Assembly: GCA_020746875.1 (NCBI GenBank) | Contig: JAGTJL010000024.1 | Coordinates: 124,001 to 188,000 of the forward strand | Length of the DNA: 64,000 nt | From: Rhexocercosporidium sp. MPI-PUGE-AT-0058 | Taxonomy: Eukaryota > Ascomycota > Leotiomycetes > Helotiales | Direction of reading: 5' to 3' | Part shown: positions 12,501 through 23,809 of the stretch, one piece after another | How positions within the stretch are numbered: the stretch's first letter is position 1 | Layout: each line of letters opens with the position of its first letter | Translations under genes and position numbers: made by a program | Notes under the pieces: generated by a model | Told to the model about the DNA's origin: nothing | The model's input: the letters and a program-made list of their open reading frames with translations, nothing else | The model's database searches: none

Positions 12501-15068
12501 ATTTCGGCTATTAACTTTAGATTCTTTCTTTTTTTTATAATAGCGTATAAAATATATAAGTTATTCAGTTCTTCCGCAATCGTATTAATATCCCGTTTTA
12601 TAGCTTAATTAATATCGCGAGTCAGCCTCTCGATAGTAAAAATAACTTTTTCTTAAATATGCTTTTTTTAATTTAATTTAAAATAAAGCACCGAACTCTT
12701 TTTAAAAACGTCGTCAATCTTCTAAGCTAGAGAATTATCTTTATACTTTATAAGCTTAAGGCGAGCTATAAAATTAAGCCCCCCGAATTATGCCGCTAAA
12801 GAAGGAGTTTTACTATTACTCGACCCGAGTCGAAAACGGTCGGCTTAAGTAATTTATATAAATAATACTTTTTCTTTAATTAAAGTATCGATTTCCCGCT
12901 CGATTCAGAATAAGCCTTTTATTTTAGTGTATATTTTATTAAAAGATTATATATTATTTATATTAAAGATATTATTATTCTTTATAAAAGTTCCGGCCTT
13001 TCGCCTTAAGTGCTTAAGTAAAGCCGCTAAAAACTTTGTAATTATTTGCCGCTTTATAATGATTTTCTTTTATATATAAGCTCGACTAACCTTTTTAAAA
13101 GCTTAAAGAAACTATCGAGATTAAAATTTAAAAACATCTTTCGCGATATATTTAAAGTTATTAAATATTCTTTTTAAGTTTTAAAGAGTATAATAATATT
13201 ACTTAAGGTCGAACGTTCGGTATTTTCTTATAACTTTCTTAATTAATTCTTAATAAGTATTATTAAAAAAGTCGGGGAGCTATTTAATATTTTAGCCTAC
13301 TTTAAGAGTGTAATAGTTTACGACGTATTATTTCTTTTTAACGTTATCCGTAATGCCTCGAGCCGTAAAAAGCTGCTTTAAGATCTTAAAAAACTTAATA
13401 ATATTATTCCCGTTAAAATATAAGTAATTAAAGGTGCCTAAGGTTAGTATGACTTAGGCTATCACGAAATAAAGAAGTCCTTTAGTAAAGTCCATAATAA
13501 GTCGTATAGCTTAAGATATAAATTATTAAGACGTTATATTATTAAAAATAGGTTTGTAATAATAATTGTTTAAAGCCTTATTTACTTTATATAATATAAA
13601 AGTTTTAGTAGGTTTATACTGTCTTAGCGTAGGTCGTGTTAATTAAAAAGCCTAAGCGGAAGTGACTTAAGCCTAAAGCGATATTATATAGCTTATATTA
13701 ACGAAAATAAGTCCCCCCTGCTTCGGAGGCAAATATAGCGTGGATTGAGAGTATATAGGCTAAGTAAGTATTATGTAAGCCGGTAGAACTTAAGGGGCGG
13801 CCTGAGCTTTTATATTGAAGCTTTTTAAATAGCTATTGCCTTAATTATAATTGAACATATTTTATTATAAGTTATTACCGCCGCCTCTATTTTTCTTTTT
13901 TTTCTTATTAATAGTTAAAGCATTGTCTATAAGTGTTCTTGGTAGTTATAATAGAGTAGAGCTAATGATTCCAGCGATATTAAGCTTTATTAGAGGTTTA
14001 ATAGGCACAAAGGTAAAAGAGCTTGCAGAGTTTATAGAGCCAGTCTTAGTAGTAAAGTAGTCTATAGTCAGGGTCGCAAAGCTTCCTCGGGTTATAGAAA
14101 AGTTATTAATAAGTCGTTTAGACTTCTTGCCCTTTAAGTTGCCGTTAAAAGCGTTGTTTTTAGTGTCGTTTTCGGATATAATTATTTTTTTTTAATAAAA
14201 TTAATAATTTATTAAAAAGTAAATGCGCTTAGTGTTATTAGTAAAAGAATAAGAAATATAATATATTATATTAAAAAAGGAAAAATATATAAGCTTAAGA
14301 AAACAAAGGAAATATATAAGTAAAATATTAAGTTAAAGAGCTTATAGCTTCAGGCTCCTCCCGAGGTAATAAAGCCCGAAAGACGCCGAAGTCTAGGCCT
14401 CTTATCTTTATAATAAATAAACGTATAAGTTTAAGTAAAATAAATAAATCTCGTTAAATATAAGAGTTTTATTATTATTAAAGTTAATTTCGGCGTAAAA
14501 TGACTTAAGACTAAAACTAATTAAAAAGGCATAAGGTAAAACTTTATATACTTTTTTATTAAGCTCTGTCTCGTTAACTTAAAGTAGGCCTTTAATAAAA
14601 AAAAGAAAAGGAAAAGAATAATAAATACGCTTATTAAAAGTATAGTTTAGCGTTAAAATTCGCCGGATTTATTTTAAATAGTTTACTTCTCGTTTTTAAA
14701 GTATTGAATATATTTTAATATTAATTGAGGCGTTTTTAATAACGTAATCCGGTTATTTTCGGTCCGACTTTTTTAATATCGATACTTTACGTGTTAAAGC
14801 TAGCTTTTCCAGTAGTTTAAGTACTTTTATATCAAAAGTAAATAGTTTTCTTTTAAATTTCCTATGCTTCTTATTAAGCTATAAGGGACTGTCGAGGTGC
14901 CGTATTTAATTTTACTTTAAGGGCTAGGAGATTTCTAAGTAAATAAGTTTATACCAGTTCGAGCACTTATCGGTTTCGGTTCTTATAATTAATATAAGGG
15001 GCCTCTAGGCTTCTTTACGTATTTCACTTTAGCTTTTCTATTTACTTCTTACGTCGATCACTAATATA

Positions 15069-15349
15069 TATAAAAAGGAAAATATTAAGTATATAATAAA
15101 AAGGTAATAAAGCAAGTGCTAAAAGGTAAACGTAAGAAATACTTATTTAATAAATATTAAAAATATTATATATTTAAAGAATATAATCTATTAAGGGAAA
15201 GAAGAGATATAATTTAAATAAAAAGGAAAAGTTATAATAATAAGAATTATTATTATTCTTAAAAGATATTACCCTAAAGGCTATCTTAAATACAGCAAAA
15301 TGCAGCTCAATCACGTGACAAATAGGCCTCTGAGATCAACCCCACCACA
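15069..15349 (-). repeat. 5' LTR of the gypsy element
   Basis: 281 bp, same orientation as the copy at 2768-3048; ends CCCCACCACA on the plus strand and is followed by the duplication CTAT(T). The inner end is RIP-altered (TATAAAAAGG for TGTGGAGGGG). Confidence 0.85.
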
Positions 15350-16210
15350 CTATTAAATTATAAATAGATATTCACGCCCGACACTAATCTATTATACAAA
15401 AACACATCCCGGATGCGGAAATTCAGGAGATAACATCGCTCGCTTTTGTATTAGGTAGCAAAGAAACTTAAAGATATCGCGATAAAAGTAATGAAAACTA
15501 TTTATTCGTTTACTCTGCCGCTATAAGAGTAAAAAGTACAGACTATCATCGACAAGAAAAGAACGTAATAACCAGACTCAAACCGAGTGGCTTATATCGC
15601 TATAAGTAGCTCGGCACGCAATAGCGTAATAAGACTAGGCGTAGTAATTAAGACGCGCAAATATATCGGAGATAATCCTACGGTCGAGACTCTTTTCTTC
15701 ACTTTAAGCCTCAGAACAGAGCAGAACCCGTACGTAGCGGAACTAGTAGTAATAGCCCGCGCCCTCAAGCACCTACTACGGCGTAAATACTATAATATTA
15801 CGCTATTAACGAGAAATAAAGCAGTCGTGCTCACGCTTAAAAACCTACGATAATAGTTTGGCTAAGAATATATTCGCAGCATTTACGAATCCATTAACAA
15901 GCTTAAGAGGAAATATAACGTAATTACGGCGGTATAATTATTAACGGGCGAAAACGAGAAACTCTAGACATATGTTAAAGAAAAAGCTAAAGAAACTACA
16001 TAATAAGATATAATACCACAGAAACCATTTCCTAGAGCACGATCGACGACGCTTAATATAATACGCGCCGAACGAGGTCCTACCAAAAGCCTACTAGAGA
16101 AAGTTGGAAAACTATCTAACCGAGTCGACATAGTATTATCAGGTAAATATACTCGAAAGCTATACGACCAGCTAACAGCGAAAGAAGCGAGTGTGCTGGC
16201 CCAGATTCTA
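15350..16210 (+). mobile_element. Tad1-type LINE, RNase H segment (part 2 of 2)
   Basis: This continues the LINE frame interrupted at 2767. It reads PDTNLLYKNTSRMRKFRR near 15385-15440, then AYIAISSSARNSVIRLG from 15590, ELVVIARALKHLLRRKY and ITLLTRNKAVVLTL up to 15850, a typical LINE-encoded RNase H domain, then KSLLEKVGKLSNRVD and YDQLTAKEASVLAQ near 16090-16205. An 88-codon open stretch survives at 15587-15853. After SVLAQ the similarity stops abruptly at about 16210, well before the zinc-knuckle 3' end expected in this clade, so the LINE is truncated there. Confidence 0.8.
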
Positions 16211-16576
16211 TATTACTATAAGGTCGCATTCATAATATTCTTTGCTAATAGCTCGTTCATCGGGAGACAAATGATTTGATAAGAGCGGGTGACGAATTTT
16301 AATATCTCCGCATAGATAAATAAAGATGCTTCAGCAAGTCAACGAACCATGATCAAATGCCTGTGATGATGACAGGTATTTGAATACATAAATGATTTAT
16401 TGCTTGTCAGTTACTTCGAGGATAACTACTCGCTAAGTACATCTTATGCAATGATAGCAGCCAGCCGTATCTCATTAAGCAGCCAGCCGTATCTCATTAA
16501 GGAGAGAATTGTCGGCAACGTAGTAGAGCGAATATGCCATATAATCGAAAACGACGTGATGAGTTCCGCCAGAGCT
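16211..16576. other. Transition from AT-rich block to gene island, with a 22-bp tandem duplication
   Basis: Balanced base composition begins here. A 22-bp unit (CAGCCAGCCGTATCTCATTA plus AG) is repeated exactly twice at 16458-16479 and 16480-16501. A plus-strand frame (16400-16681) crosses the duplication but lacks a recognisable domain and a convincing start; I do not call it a gene. Confidence 0.5.
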
Positions 16577-17113
16577 CTAAGACCTAAAAATCTCAAGGAC
16601 CGAGATGATGCTAACGTGCTGTATCTGCTGGAACTCACAAATTTTATCCTCAGAGTTCGATCTTGCAAAACTCCTCACTAAGGCCAGGCTTAGGAAAAGA
16701 TCATTTCGCGTCTTGGACTTCGAGTGGGTATCTTTGCGATCGGTTACGGTGACGTAGAGGTTATCCGCCCCAAGTCGAATGTCATAGGACTTTTCGTACT
16801 TCTGCCACAGGGAGTCAAATACTAGTTTCAAATACTTATGATTACTGATGCCGGATAAAGCAACTTCAGGAAGCTTAACTTTTTTCGAGGCTACGGTACG
16901 AGCTACTCCAATCTCTTATTGATATTAAGTTATCTTCCGGTACAAAATATTTGTGGAACCTTCCCAGAGTCTTGAATTATTATTACGATCATATTCTTCT
17001 TCACCTCTAAATTCTTTAATGTTCCCGAGGGGGACACTGTTTTGGGGGCGTGGACTGGGTCTCAGTCTTCTAAAGTCTATCTGCGTTCGCCGTTTTTCAG
17101 ACAGAGAATCCAT
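16577..17113 (-). pseudogene. Unrecognised small gene with two in-frame stops
   Basis: From the ATG at 17113 the minus strand stays in one frame for 178 codons to a stop at 16577, interrupted only by two TAA codons near 16925 and 16916. The N-terminal part is basic (SEKRRTQIDFRRLRPSPR), and the second part contains YLKLVFDSLWQKYEKSYDIR and a run of charged residues. I recognise no domain. It is divergent from the DUF3723 pseudogene, with about 220 bp between the two starts, so they may have shared a promoter region. The two TAA codons could arise from CAA by C-to-T change. A normal-length intron does not fit between them. Whether it was ever a gene is uncertain. Confidence 0.35.
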
Positions 17114-17335
17114 CGCAAAATAGATTTGTCGCGGTGCTACTTGACGGGTAGAGAATATAGAATAGCTAGAGGCTGAGAAAATTGGGATTGAGCGATCCTA
17201 AAAAGCCATTTATGGGGGGTCCCAGTTTTGGACCCCCGATAGGCTGATCGTTGAGTACGAAAGAGTGAGCCTTATATATCGTGCTTATGGAAGGAGTAGC
17301 TCGGAGCCCCTGTACCTTTGAACGTTAATATCCAG

Positions 17336-20300
17336 ATGTCACGGCGACGATTTATTGAACAGGAGCGAAGGCTCGTCGAAGAGCTCAGTACCAAGTTCAG
17401 AGGCACAGTAAGCGTTGATATTGCGGTCCTGGACTTTCCGTTCAAAAAGCTAAGAAAGGAAGACGAAAAGAATACCGAAAGGCTCGAGAGACTATTCAAA
17501 AAGCAGAAAGGTTATCTGGATTGAGATATTTTCAACCACATTCCTGCTGTGATACAGCAAGACCAGCATGATGCCGCACTAGAACGTTCAAGAATCTCAT
17601 TGGAAGCACTAATTGAAGCGCGTGATAAACACCTGCAGCTTGATTTCTCAGCTAGATTCCTTCTGAGTTGCCTCCGTGGCCAGCATCGAGCTCTTACGGC
17701 TAAAGCTTCTCAGGGAATAAAGCGATAGACGGTCGACTTATACGATTCAGGTATGCTCCCATCTCCGAACCTGCGTACATATCTCACTAAGTATATACAG
17801 ATCTCAGTGATGATCTTAAGACAACCTTGATTGAAGAGTATTCATATGAAAACAAACCGGATGATAGCGAGATATACTGCAAAATTCGAGAATACTAAAG
17901 ACATAGACGTAAAGGAAACCCGTACTTTAAAAGTCGATGGTGGGCTCTTTTGCACGGGATATCTAGCCATAAATCCGATAATATGAAGCAGATTATCCGA
18001 AATCCAGACTTCAGGGCAGCGTTCGACATTCAGCTGGACATTCCCGGGCTTGGAGGAGGAATGAGCTTGGGCTCAACGCAGAAGGTTTTTGGGATGAAAT
18101 GCCATGAAGTGGATTTCCTTTAGATGACTACGTAGATGTACTGACCTTTCAGTTGATGCTATCCTATCTCGATGACAACATTAAGGGATTCTGGACGAAA
18201 ATCTTTCAAGGAGATAAGCCAGCGATGCTGAAGGTAAGTCGGGCTGACGTGAAAGCTCTAGAGCTTAAAGCCCCCGGCGCTTGCAGGTCAGATCGCCTAT
18301 CTCTACACGGTCCGTTGCGAGGCGGCAAGATATTTGGCGCGTTTACCGGGCGAACGCGAGGCAATATGGACAGACATACTATCTGAGACGACCGGCTGTC
18401 TAATACCGTCTCTTTCAAGCTTCTTTGCAGATATTCATTATTTGAAAGGTCCAGCTAATTGCATAAAAGCCTTAGTGGAACTATGGCCAGATGAAACTGT
18501 GCCATCTGCCCTGAAAAGGATCTTTTCAGACGCCAATCAGGAGACTGACCGGTGCATCATTCAGCAATCGGAATCAACTTTTATATCAATACCAGGAAAC
18601 AGGTCAGATCGACTTGAACTAGGAGTCTTGCAGATATGGATCAGCGCCATGCGTAATTACTTCGAAATGCTCCCTGAGAAGCGTGTCAAAAGATTATTCA
18701 AAATAATTAACTAATATTCTATTCTAGTTAACTAAAATAGAATAGAACATGAATAACAGATATTTGACTTGAATAGAATAGTTTATTTCAGTTAGTTAAC
18801 TAATATTCAACTATTCAGCTTTACTTTTAAATAGAATAAAAGATAAATAGCTTTTATTAAATAAATTTTATAACTAATTAATAATTAAGTAAATAAATTA
18901 ACTGTAACCGAATAGCGTAGTACTTAATTAATTATAATTAGTAATAGTTTAATTTACAATTCATAAAGCTAGAATAAGAGCAATTTTACAAATCGATTCT
19001 TAAAGGTTTCTTATCGCTGGCCCCGCTTAATAAGCGTTATCTAGAACCTTTCTAGATTAGGTAAAGCCGCCTTACTTTCCGAGCCTTAAATTAAGCGAGA
19101 TGCTCTAATTGGCTAACTAGCCCTTACTCAGCAACTATTCAGCGCTATTTAACTAGAATAGAATAATAACCTAATATTAGTTAAATAGAATAGAATAAGA
19201 GCTAATTTTCTTGAATAGAATAGAATAATTACGTGTTATTCTATTCTATTTTATTCATTTGACACGCTGTCCCTGAGAAAGAGGATGATAGTCTGGTAGC
19301 AAAACCGAGGAGTCAACCAAACGAACGCATTGGGTGCGAGTTCGCTTCTCTTGCCTACCGTCTAGGATTTGAATCTGAGGAGATCCGTCACCAGATTCAG
19401 CGTTCCCCCGATGAGGAGATCGCTCGTAAAGTTCTTCTCAAGGCTCGGGACCCAACCCGATACAAATATGATGATGCCGCTTTTGAAAATTTCGTGGAGC
19501 AGATGGTCAAGTGTTTCTCCACAGCCGAAAAAAAGAGAGGACGAGACTATGATGGATATTGAGGGCCATTCAAAAACCGTAAAAGGAAAAGGGATTCCAC
19601 AAACAGGAGTATTTAAAGCCGACAAATCATCCTTGTACCCAGAGAGGTTGCACAGCATTCGCGAGGCTCAAAGCGACGAAGTGAATTCTTTCTTCGTCCG
19701 ACGATCTGTGTATTTTGCTTTCTTCGGGAAGCCCAATCGCGCCACATGCGAAAAGATTGAAAGGCTTATCGGGGAAGAGCAGGGAAGACTGACGGAACAG
19801 AACAGACAAGAGCAAGAGCAATGGCAAGCACGGTTAGCAAGGGAGGAGCAGCAAGTGAGGCTCGAGCAGGAGAGGCTTGAGCAAGAGAGGGTCGAACAGG
19901 AAAAGCAGAAGCTCGAGCAAGAAAGGCTCGCAAAGATGGAGCAAACGAGGAAGAAAAAGACAGAGGAGCGCGGCAATCAGCAACCGAACCCCGCAAGAAG
20001 CAAGGACGACAAGAAGCAAACTACAAGCTCTCCTAGCGCTGTTCGAAAAAACCGAAAGCGAACGACAAGGATTGATTTCAGCAAGCTCGTGGAATCAGTG
20101 ATCCAACAACCAGCAGAAAGTCGCGGTTCAGCTTCAGTGCCGCAACTTGACCGTCGGACAAGCCGGATCCAAGAAGACATAGGTGAGCAGGCCATTCCCC
20201 AGGATCTTCAGGCTGTAGCAGGAGACATCTCAACCTCCACGTCGAATTTGAAGACACCAACACAACGGCCGGTTGATATACATTTTAAAATCAGGGATTA

Positions 20301-20612
20301 CGGAAAATGGAGATTACTACAAACTCTTTCCGTGGACCCTTCCAACACAAGTGAGCTTGAGCGATTTGTGTAAAATATATGAGGAAGCACGAACCAATAT
20401 ACACATATACCCAGGATGAGCGAATGGTAAAGGTAGGGACGTGTTTTGAGGATGCCATTGCAGACGGCGAGAATACACTATACTTGATTCCGAAATGGGA
20501 ACTTAACAATGGCAACGATAGCAATGGCAACGGCAGCAATGGAAACGAGGGCAGTAACGAAAACGATTCTGAGGTGCCACAAAGTGCAAGGAAAATCCTC
20601 AAACCCAGCTGA
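17336..20612 (+). pseudogene. DUF3723 family protein, pseudogene interrupted by a TIR element
   Basis: Translated pieces follow the fungal DUF3723 family from N to C terminus: FRGTVSV...DFPFKKL near 17390, NHIPAVIQQDQHDAAL near 17535, a hydrophobic-aromatic core SRWWALLHG near 17935, LDIPGLGGGMSL near 18045, FWTKIFQGDKPAM near 18195, FFVRRSVYFAFFGKP near 19690, then a Glu/Arg/Gln-rich coiled coil (19780-19960) and a conserved tail (FEDAIADGENTLYLIP near 20450). Two introns fit the family alignment: 17751-17800 (50 bp) and 18109-18152 (44 bp). Lesions: TGA at 17522, TAG at 17726 (a Trp site), TAA at 17896, a frameshift near 18340, the 590-bp insertion after 18680, a frameshift in an A7 run near 19524 and one near 20371. 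The biochemical function of the family is unknown. DUF3723 genes are recurrent cargo of Starship giant transposons. Confidence 0.85.
18672..19279. mobile_element. 590-bp TIR element with 9-bp target duplication inside the DUF3723 gene
   Basis: The element occupies about 18681-19270. It starts GCGTGTCAAA and ends TTTGACACGCTGT, an inverted pair. CCCTGAGAA flanks it on both sides (18672-18680 and 19271-19279). The interior is AT-rich, noncoding, and full of short ATTCTATTCT / AGAATAGAAT motifs in both orientations. Removing the element plus one duplication rejoins the DUF3723 frame as MLPEKEDDSLVAKP, matching the family. A TIR with an 8-9 bp duplication suggests a non-autonomous hAT or Mutator-like (MULE) element; the family is not certain. 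Its A+T excess may be native rather than RIP. Confidence 0.8.
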
Positions 20613-20878
20613 TGAAATGTTGTGTTGGCCCTGAGCGGCTGAATTTAGGCAAGATATGTAATAGTATTACCGAGGAGAATATAGAGATGTACCAGAAGAA
20701 ACATAGCAATGCGAATAATCCGATGGCTAAGCTATTGTACAAGAATAAACTTGTATACTAGCTGAGAGAAATGAATATTAATACCCCATAGTGCGATGAA
20801 GATCCATTATATTGTGATGGAGCAACATCCTAGTTGCCAGTCTCATCTGATTATCTATAGCCCAGCTTCTTTATCAGA
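20613..20878. other. Intergenic region between convergent DUF3723 and HET loci
   Basis: 266 bp of AT-rich noncoding sequence between the 3' ends of two convergent loci; presumably holds both 3' untranslated regions. No gene is seen. Confidence 0.6.
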
Positions 20879-22944
20879 TTAATAGATGGTAATCTCGGTG
20901 TACTCCCTTGAAGATGGTGCCGATGCAACGAATTCCTCCAGCCACTTCAGCCCTTTGGGTAGATCTAGGCGCCGTGCGGACACAATCTGATATATATTCA
21001 TCCAGCCAACTCTGACAAATTCAAGGCGATCTGGCTTGATCTGCTTGAGCAGCAAGCACGTCAGAAACACGTAATCCTTGTTGATAATGTATAACGGCAG
21101 GCAATGTAGTAGTAGTGATCGGTCGAACCGCTCATCCGGGGTGTCCGCATACAGTCGAACCTGGTTATGCGATTCGGATATAATCCCAGGATTCATAGGA
21201 CACGGTGGGCCAATGCCGCCCGCTAGCCGTAGGTATCCACCCCGTAATGCACCAAATGAATCCGATCCCACGGGCTGTACCTGAGCATCTACCACCTTCA
21301 CAAGCGAGCTCCACCCATCACGAGGACTGCAGAAGACGTTGGTGATGTTAGCACCGTTGGCATCGACCGAAGCCCACGACCATGACGGACCTGCATCTTC
21401 GGTTAGCTAAGGGCGCATGTCACTGTACAGAGCGTAAAGCAACACACATATATACTTCTCCGTCCGTTGCACCTTCCCAGATTCATCTTTAAAAGTCCAC
21501 CCCAGATTGTAGGGCAGATCGCCCTTCCAGAGCCCGGCCAGGTACTCGTCCTGCCCGGTCCGAGAAAATGCCTCTGCGATACCCGCAATGGCCACCAGCT
21601 TATCCTCGGACTTGGTAATGCCGCACGAGGTGTACGTCTGGACCATCCCTCCCCACATGGACATTCTCTCTGAAGCATGCCATTGCTTCAGTGTTGTCGG
21701 CACCGAGGTCGTAAGCAATCCTCTGTTGGTTTTATACTCACGCAGCCCTCTTAGATGCGTCTCCGAGAGCCCCGCGCTCCGACACTCCCAGAACAGCTGC
21801 TGCTCCGTAAAGTGCAGCGTCCGGGCACTAAGCATGCGCTCCTGCAACACCCACGCGCGCCGGTTCAGTGGTGCATCGGACACGCAGCGCTCCCAGCTGT
21901 CATCATAGCAGCGATACCACGCGTCATGTCCGTACAACTGGACGCGGAACGGGCGCGGCGTCACCACACCGGGCAGGCGGTCCTGGAATAGCCGGCCGCC
22001 ATGCGCGGAGTCGAAGCTGGCTGCGGTGCCCGCGATATTGAGGAGGCAGTTGCCATAGACGCGGTTCATCTCCAGGGACTCAACGCGCCAGTCGTCGACA
22101 GAATCTTGCACAATGCACAGTGAGTCAATCCATAGATACCGCACGCCAAAGACCCGCGTAACGCGAATTGCGTCTCGGAAGGTACCCGGCAACTCCTCAT
22201 CTGGGAGGCCTTGTCTGAGCAACTCTATGTTCGAGGTCAGCAGCTTCAGGACCCTGCTCTGCCCCCACCGGTGGCTGAGGGCAAAATAAGGGGGGCATGC
22301 ATCGGTGGTGACTGTGTGTATTTCACGCCTGAGGACCAGGCGCGGCGGTTGCGAGCCATCACATGGGCCCACGTCAATAAGTCTACTTGGAAGCCAATTC
22401 GACGGTCCAGGAACCTCGCGACATGCCGCGTGGTCTTCAACGCAGCCCTTGAGCCATTGTGCGGCGAGCGCGAGACACGAAGCTGCACCCGTAGACTCTG
22501 CGGCAACGTACTCAAACGGTTCACCCTCGAAGTCTTTCAGGTACATGTTAAGAATCTTTGCTGTAATAGAAAGCGTGTGAAATTACCTTCGATGTGGTCA
22601 AGATACAGGGGTGCCCGTCTTATGTTAGTTGGGGCGTTGAACGAGCTCACACCGATAGACTTGAATCTCGCAAGGTTATCCTCCCACACCAGTCTGAACT
22701 CTGCACCTCCCGACTTGTTTTCCGACAAGACATGCTCGGGCGCGATCCTGAGTAAGTTCAATACGAATGTACAAATAGTGCAATTTTGGGTCGTAGACTC
22801 TGCGAGTTCGGCCAGGGAGGCTCGACGGTAGCTTCCAGGTATCGAGTAAATCATCAAGTCCAGTGGACTACAAGGGTGTATGAGCAGGGGTTGGCATTTG
22901 AAGCACACCGCGCTGCCTGTTGTTGAATCTTGGGAGGCCGACAT
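20879..22944 (-). CDS. HET-domain (heterokaryon incompatibility) protein, C-terminal part behind one in-frame stop
   Basis: HET proteins act in fungal non-self recognition and can trigger programmed cell death. Exon 1 is 22944-22587 and carries CxxC near the N terminus (VCFKC). A 53-bp intron (22586-22534) with branch sequence TCTTAAC ends in AAAG, and exon 2 starts at 22533. The HET domain shows its three blocks: YFALSHRWG, LWIDSLCIVQDS and RAWVLQERMLSARTLHF. Translation from the ATG at 22944 gives 494 residues and meets TAG at 21407-21409. The same frame then continues for 175 codons to 20879 with family-typical PSWSWASVD right after the stop, so the ancestral protein was about 669 residues. 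The allele is either truncated or a recent pseudogene; the HET domain itself is intact. TAG may replace CAG by C-to-T change. Confidence 0.85.
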
Positions 22945-23809
22945 TTTCAAGTATGCGAGAGGCAGGTGTTATCTGGGCAATTCGCAGGCTGAAGGAGTAT
23001 TTGGGTAAAAAGCGAGCAATTGACTTGGATTTGAAAAGTTATAGAGCGGGGGCAATAGATGGGCAGCTAGAACTGACGTGGCGGAGGCATTCTTATTGGA
23101 GAAGCCAAAGTTGGGTGACCAGGGTAATAAACTACCATGCACCAACTTTATAAGCGAGTGCGTCTCGCTGTCAGCACAAACATAAGGTAGGCTTGCATTC
23201 TCTTGTGCATCATCGAATGTCAACACTACCTCGTGGAATTGAATATGCATCAGTAACCTCTTTAAATTTGCTTCAAACTAAGAGTTTCGGCATCTGCGAT
23301 CAATTTTAGTTTGCGATACCTACATAATCGTTCATGGTACCTACCTAGACCGTTTCCAATTTCGTCTCACCTCCTCCATCCGCTACTGGGCTGAGATGGA
23401 GATTCGATTGCAAGGTTGTGATATCTCGATGTCCCAGTAGGAACTCACTTGTGCCCCCGCGTCCCGATATGTTGGGATATTGGCTCTGCATCAAGCAACA
23501 TCTTCGGACAATGATTCAGGACCATGTGCATTCCGATTATGCAGAACATAGAGCAAGGTTCGCATTGCTGTTCCGCCAATAATCAGAGTCGCAGGAAATG
23601 CAAATCGACATCCGCAGGTATGGCTTGAGCTCGTCAGGTGGTGGGTATAAAGCTGGAGTCAGTTGCCGTCAAGATATAACCATCACACCTCATTTGATAT
23701 AATTAGCTCCGCCGTAAGTGATAACAAGTAAAGCCCCTATTATGGAATTATATTCGCGTTTGCACAGGAACAACTCACCTCCAACCTCGAAGCAAACTAC
23801 TCGTCCATC
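22945..23809. other. Intergenic region upstream of the HET gene
   Basis: Balanced-GC sequence with no convincing gene. A minus-strand frame from an ATG at 23250 runs 93 codons to 22969; it has no recognised domain and could be a 5' exon of the HET gene or chance. The region must carry the HET promoter. Confidence 0.4.

Larger units (their letters stand above)
2768..15349 (-). mobile_element. Ty3/gypsy LTR retrotransposon, 12.58 kb, RIP-inactivated, nested in the LINE
   Basis: Two 281-bp direct LTRs (2768-3048 and 15069-15349, both in minus orientation, TGTGG...CCACA form) bound the element. The 4-bp duplication CTAT (2764-2767 and 15350-15353) flanks it. On the minus strand the pol order is RT (about 9000-9500) then integrase (about 7250-7600), which is the Ty3/gypsy order. 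All frames are broken by stops. The length is about twice that of a usual gypsy element; the interior 9.6-15 kb should hold gag and protease but was too decayed to read, and further nested fragments may be present. RNase H is expected around 8.0-8.9 kb but was not confirmed. Confidence 0.85.

Noticed and set aside
13851..14060. 69-codon ORF inside the gypsy element
   Set aside because: Opposite strand to the element's genes and hydrophobic by composition; no support as an independent gene.
15587..15853. 88-codon ORF as a host gene
   Set aside because: It is the surviving open part of the LINE RNase H domain.
22534..22586. A 26-bp intron ending at the first CAG in the HET gene
   Set aside because: Too short for a fungal intron; the 53-bp version ending AAAG keeps the frame and has a good branch site.
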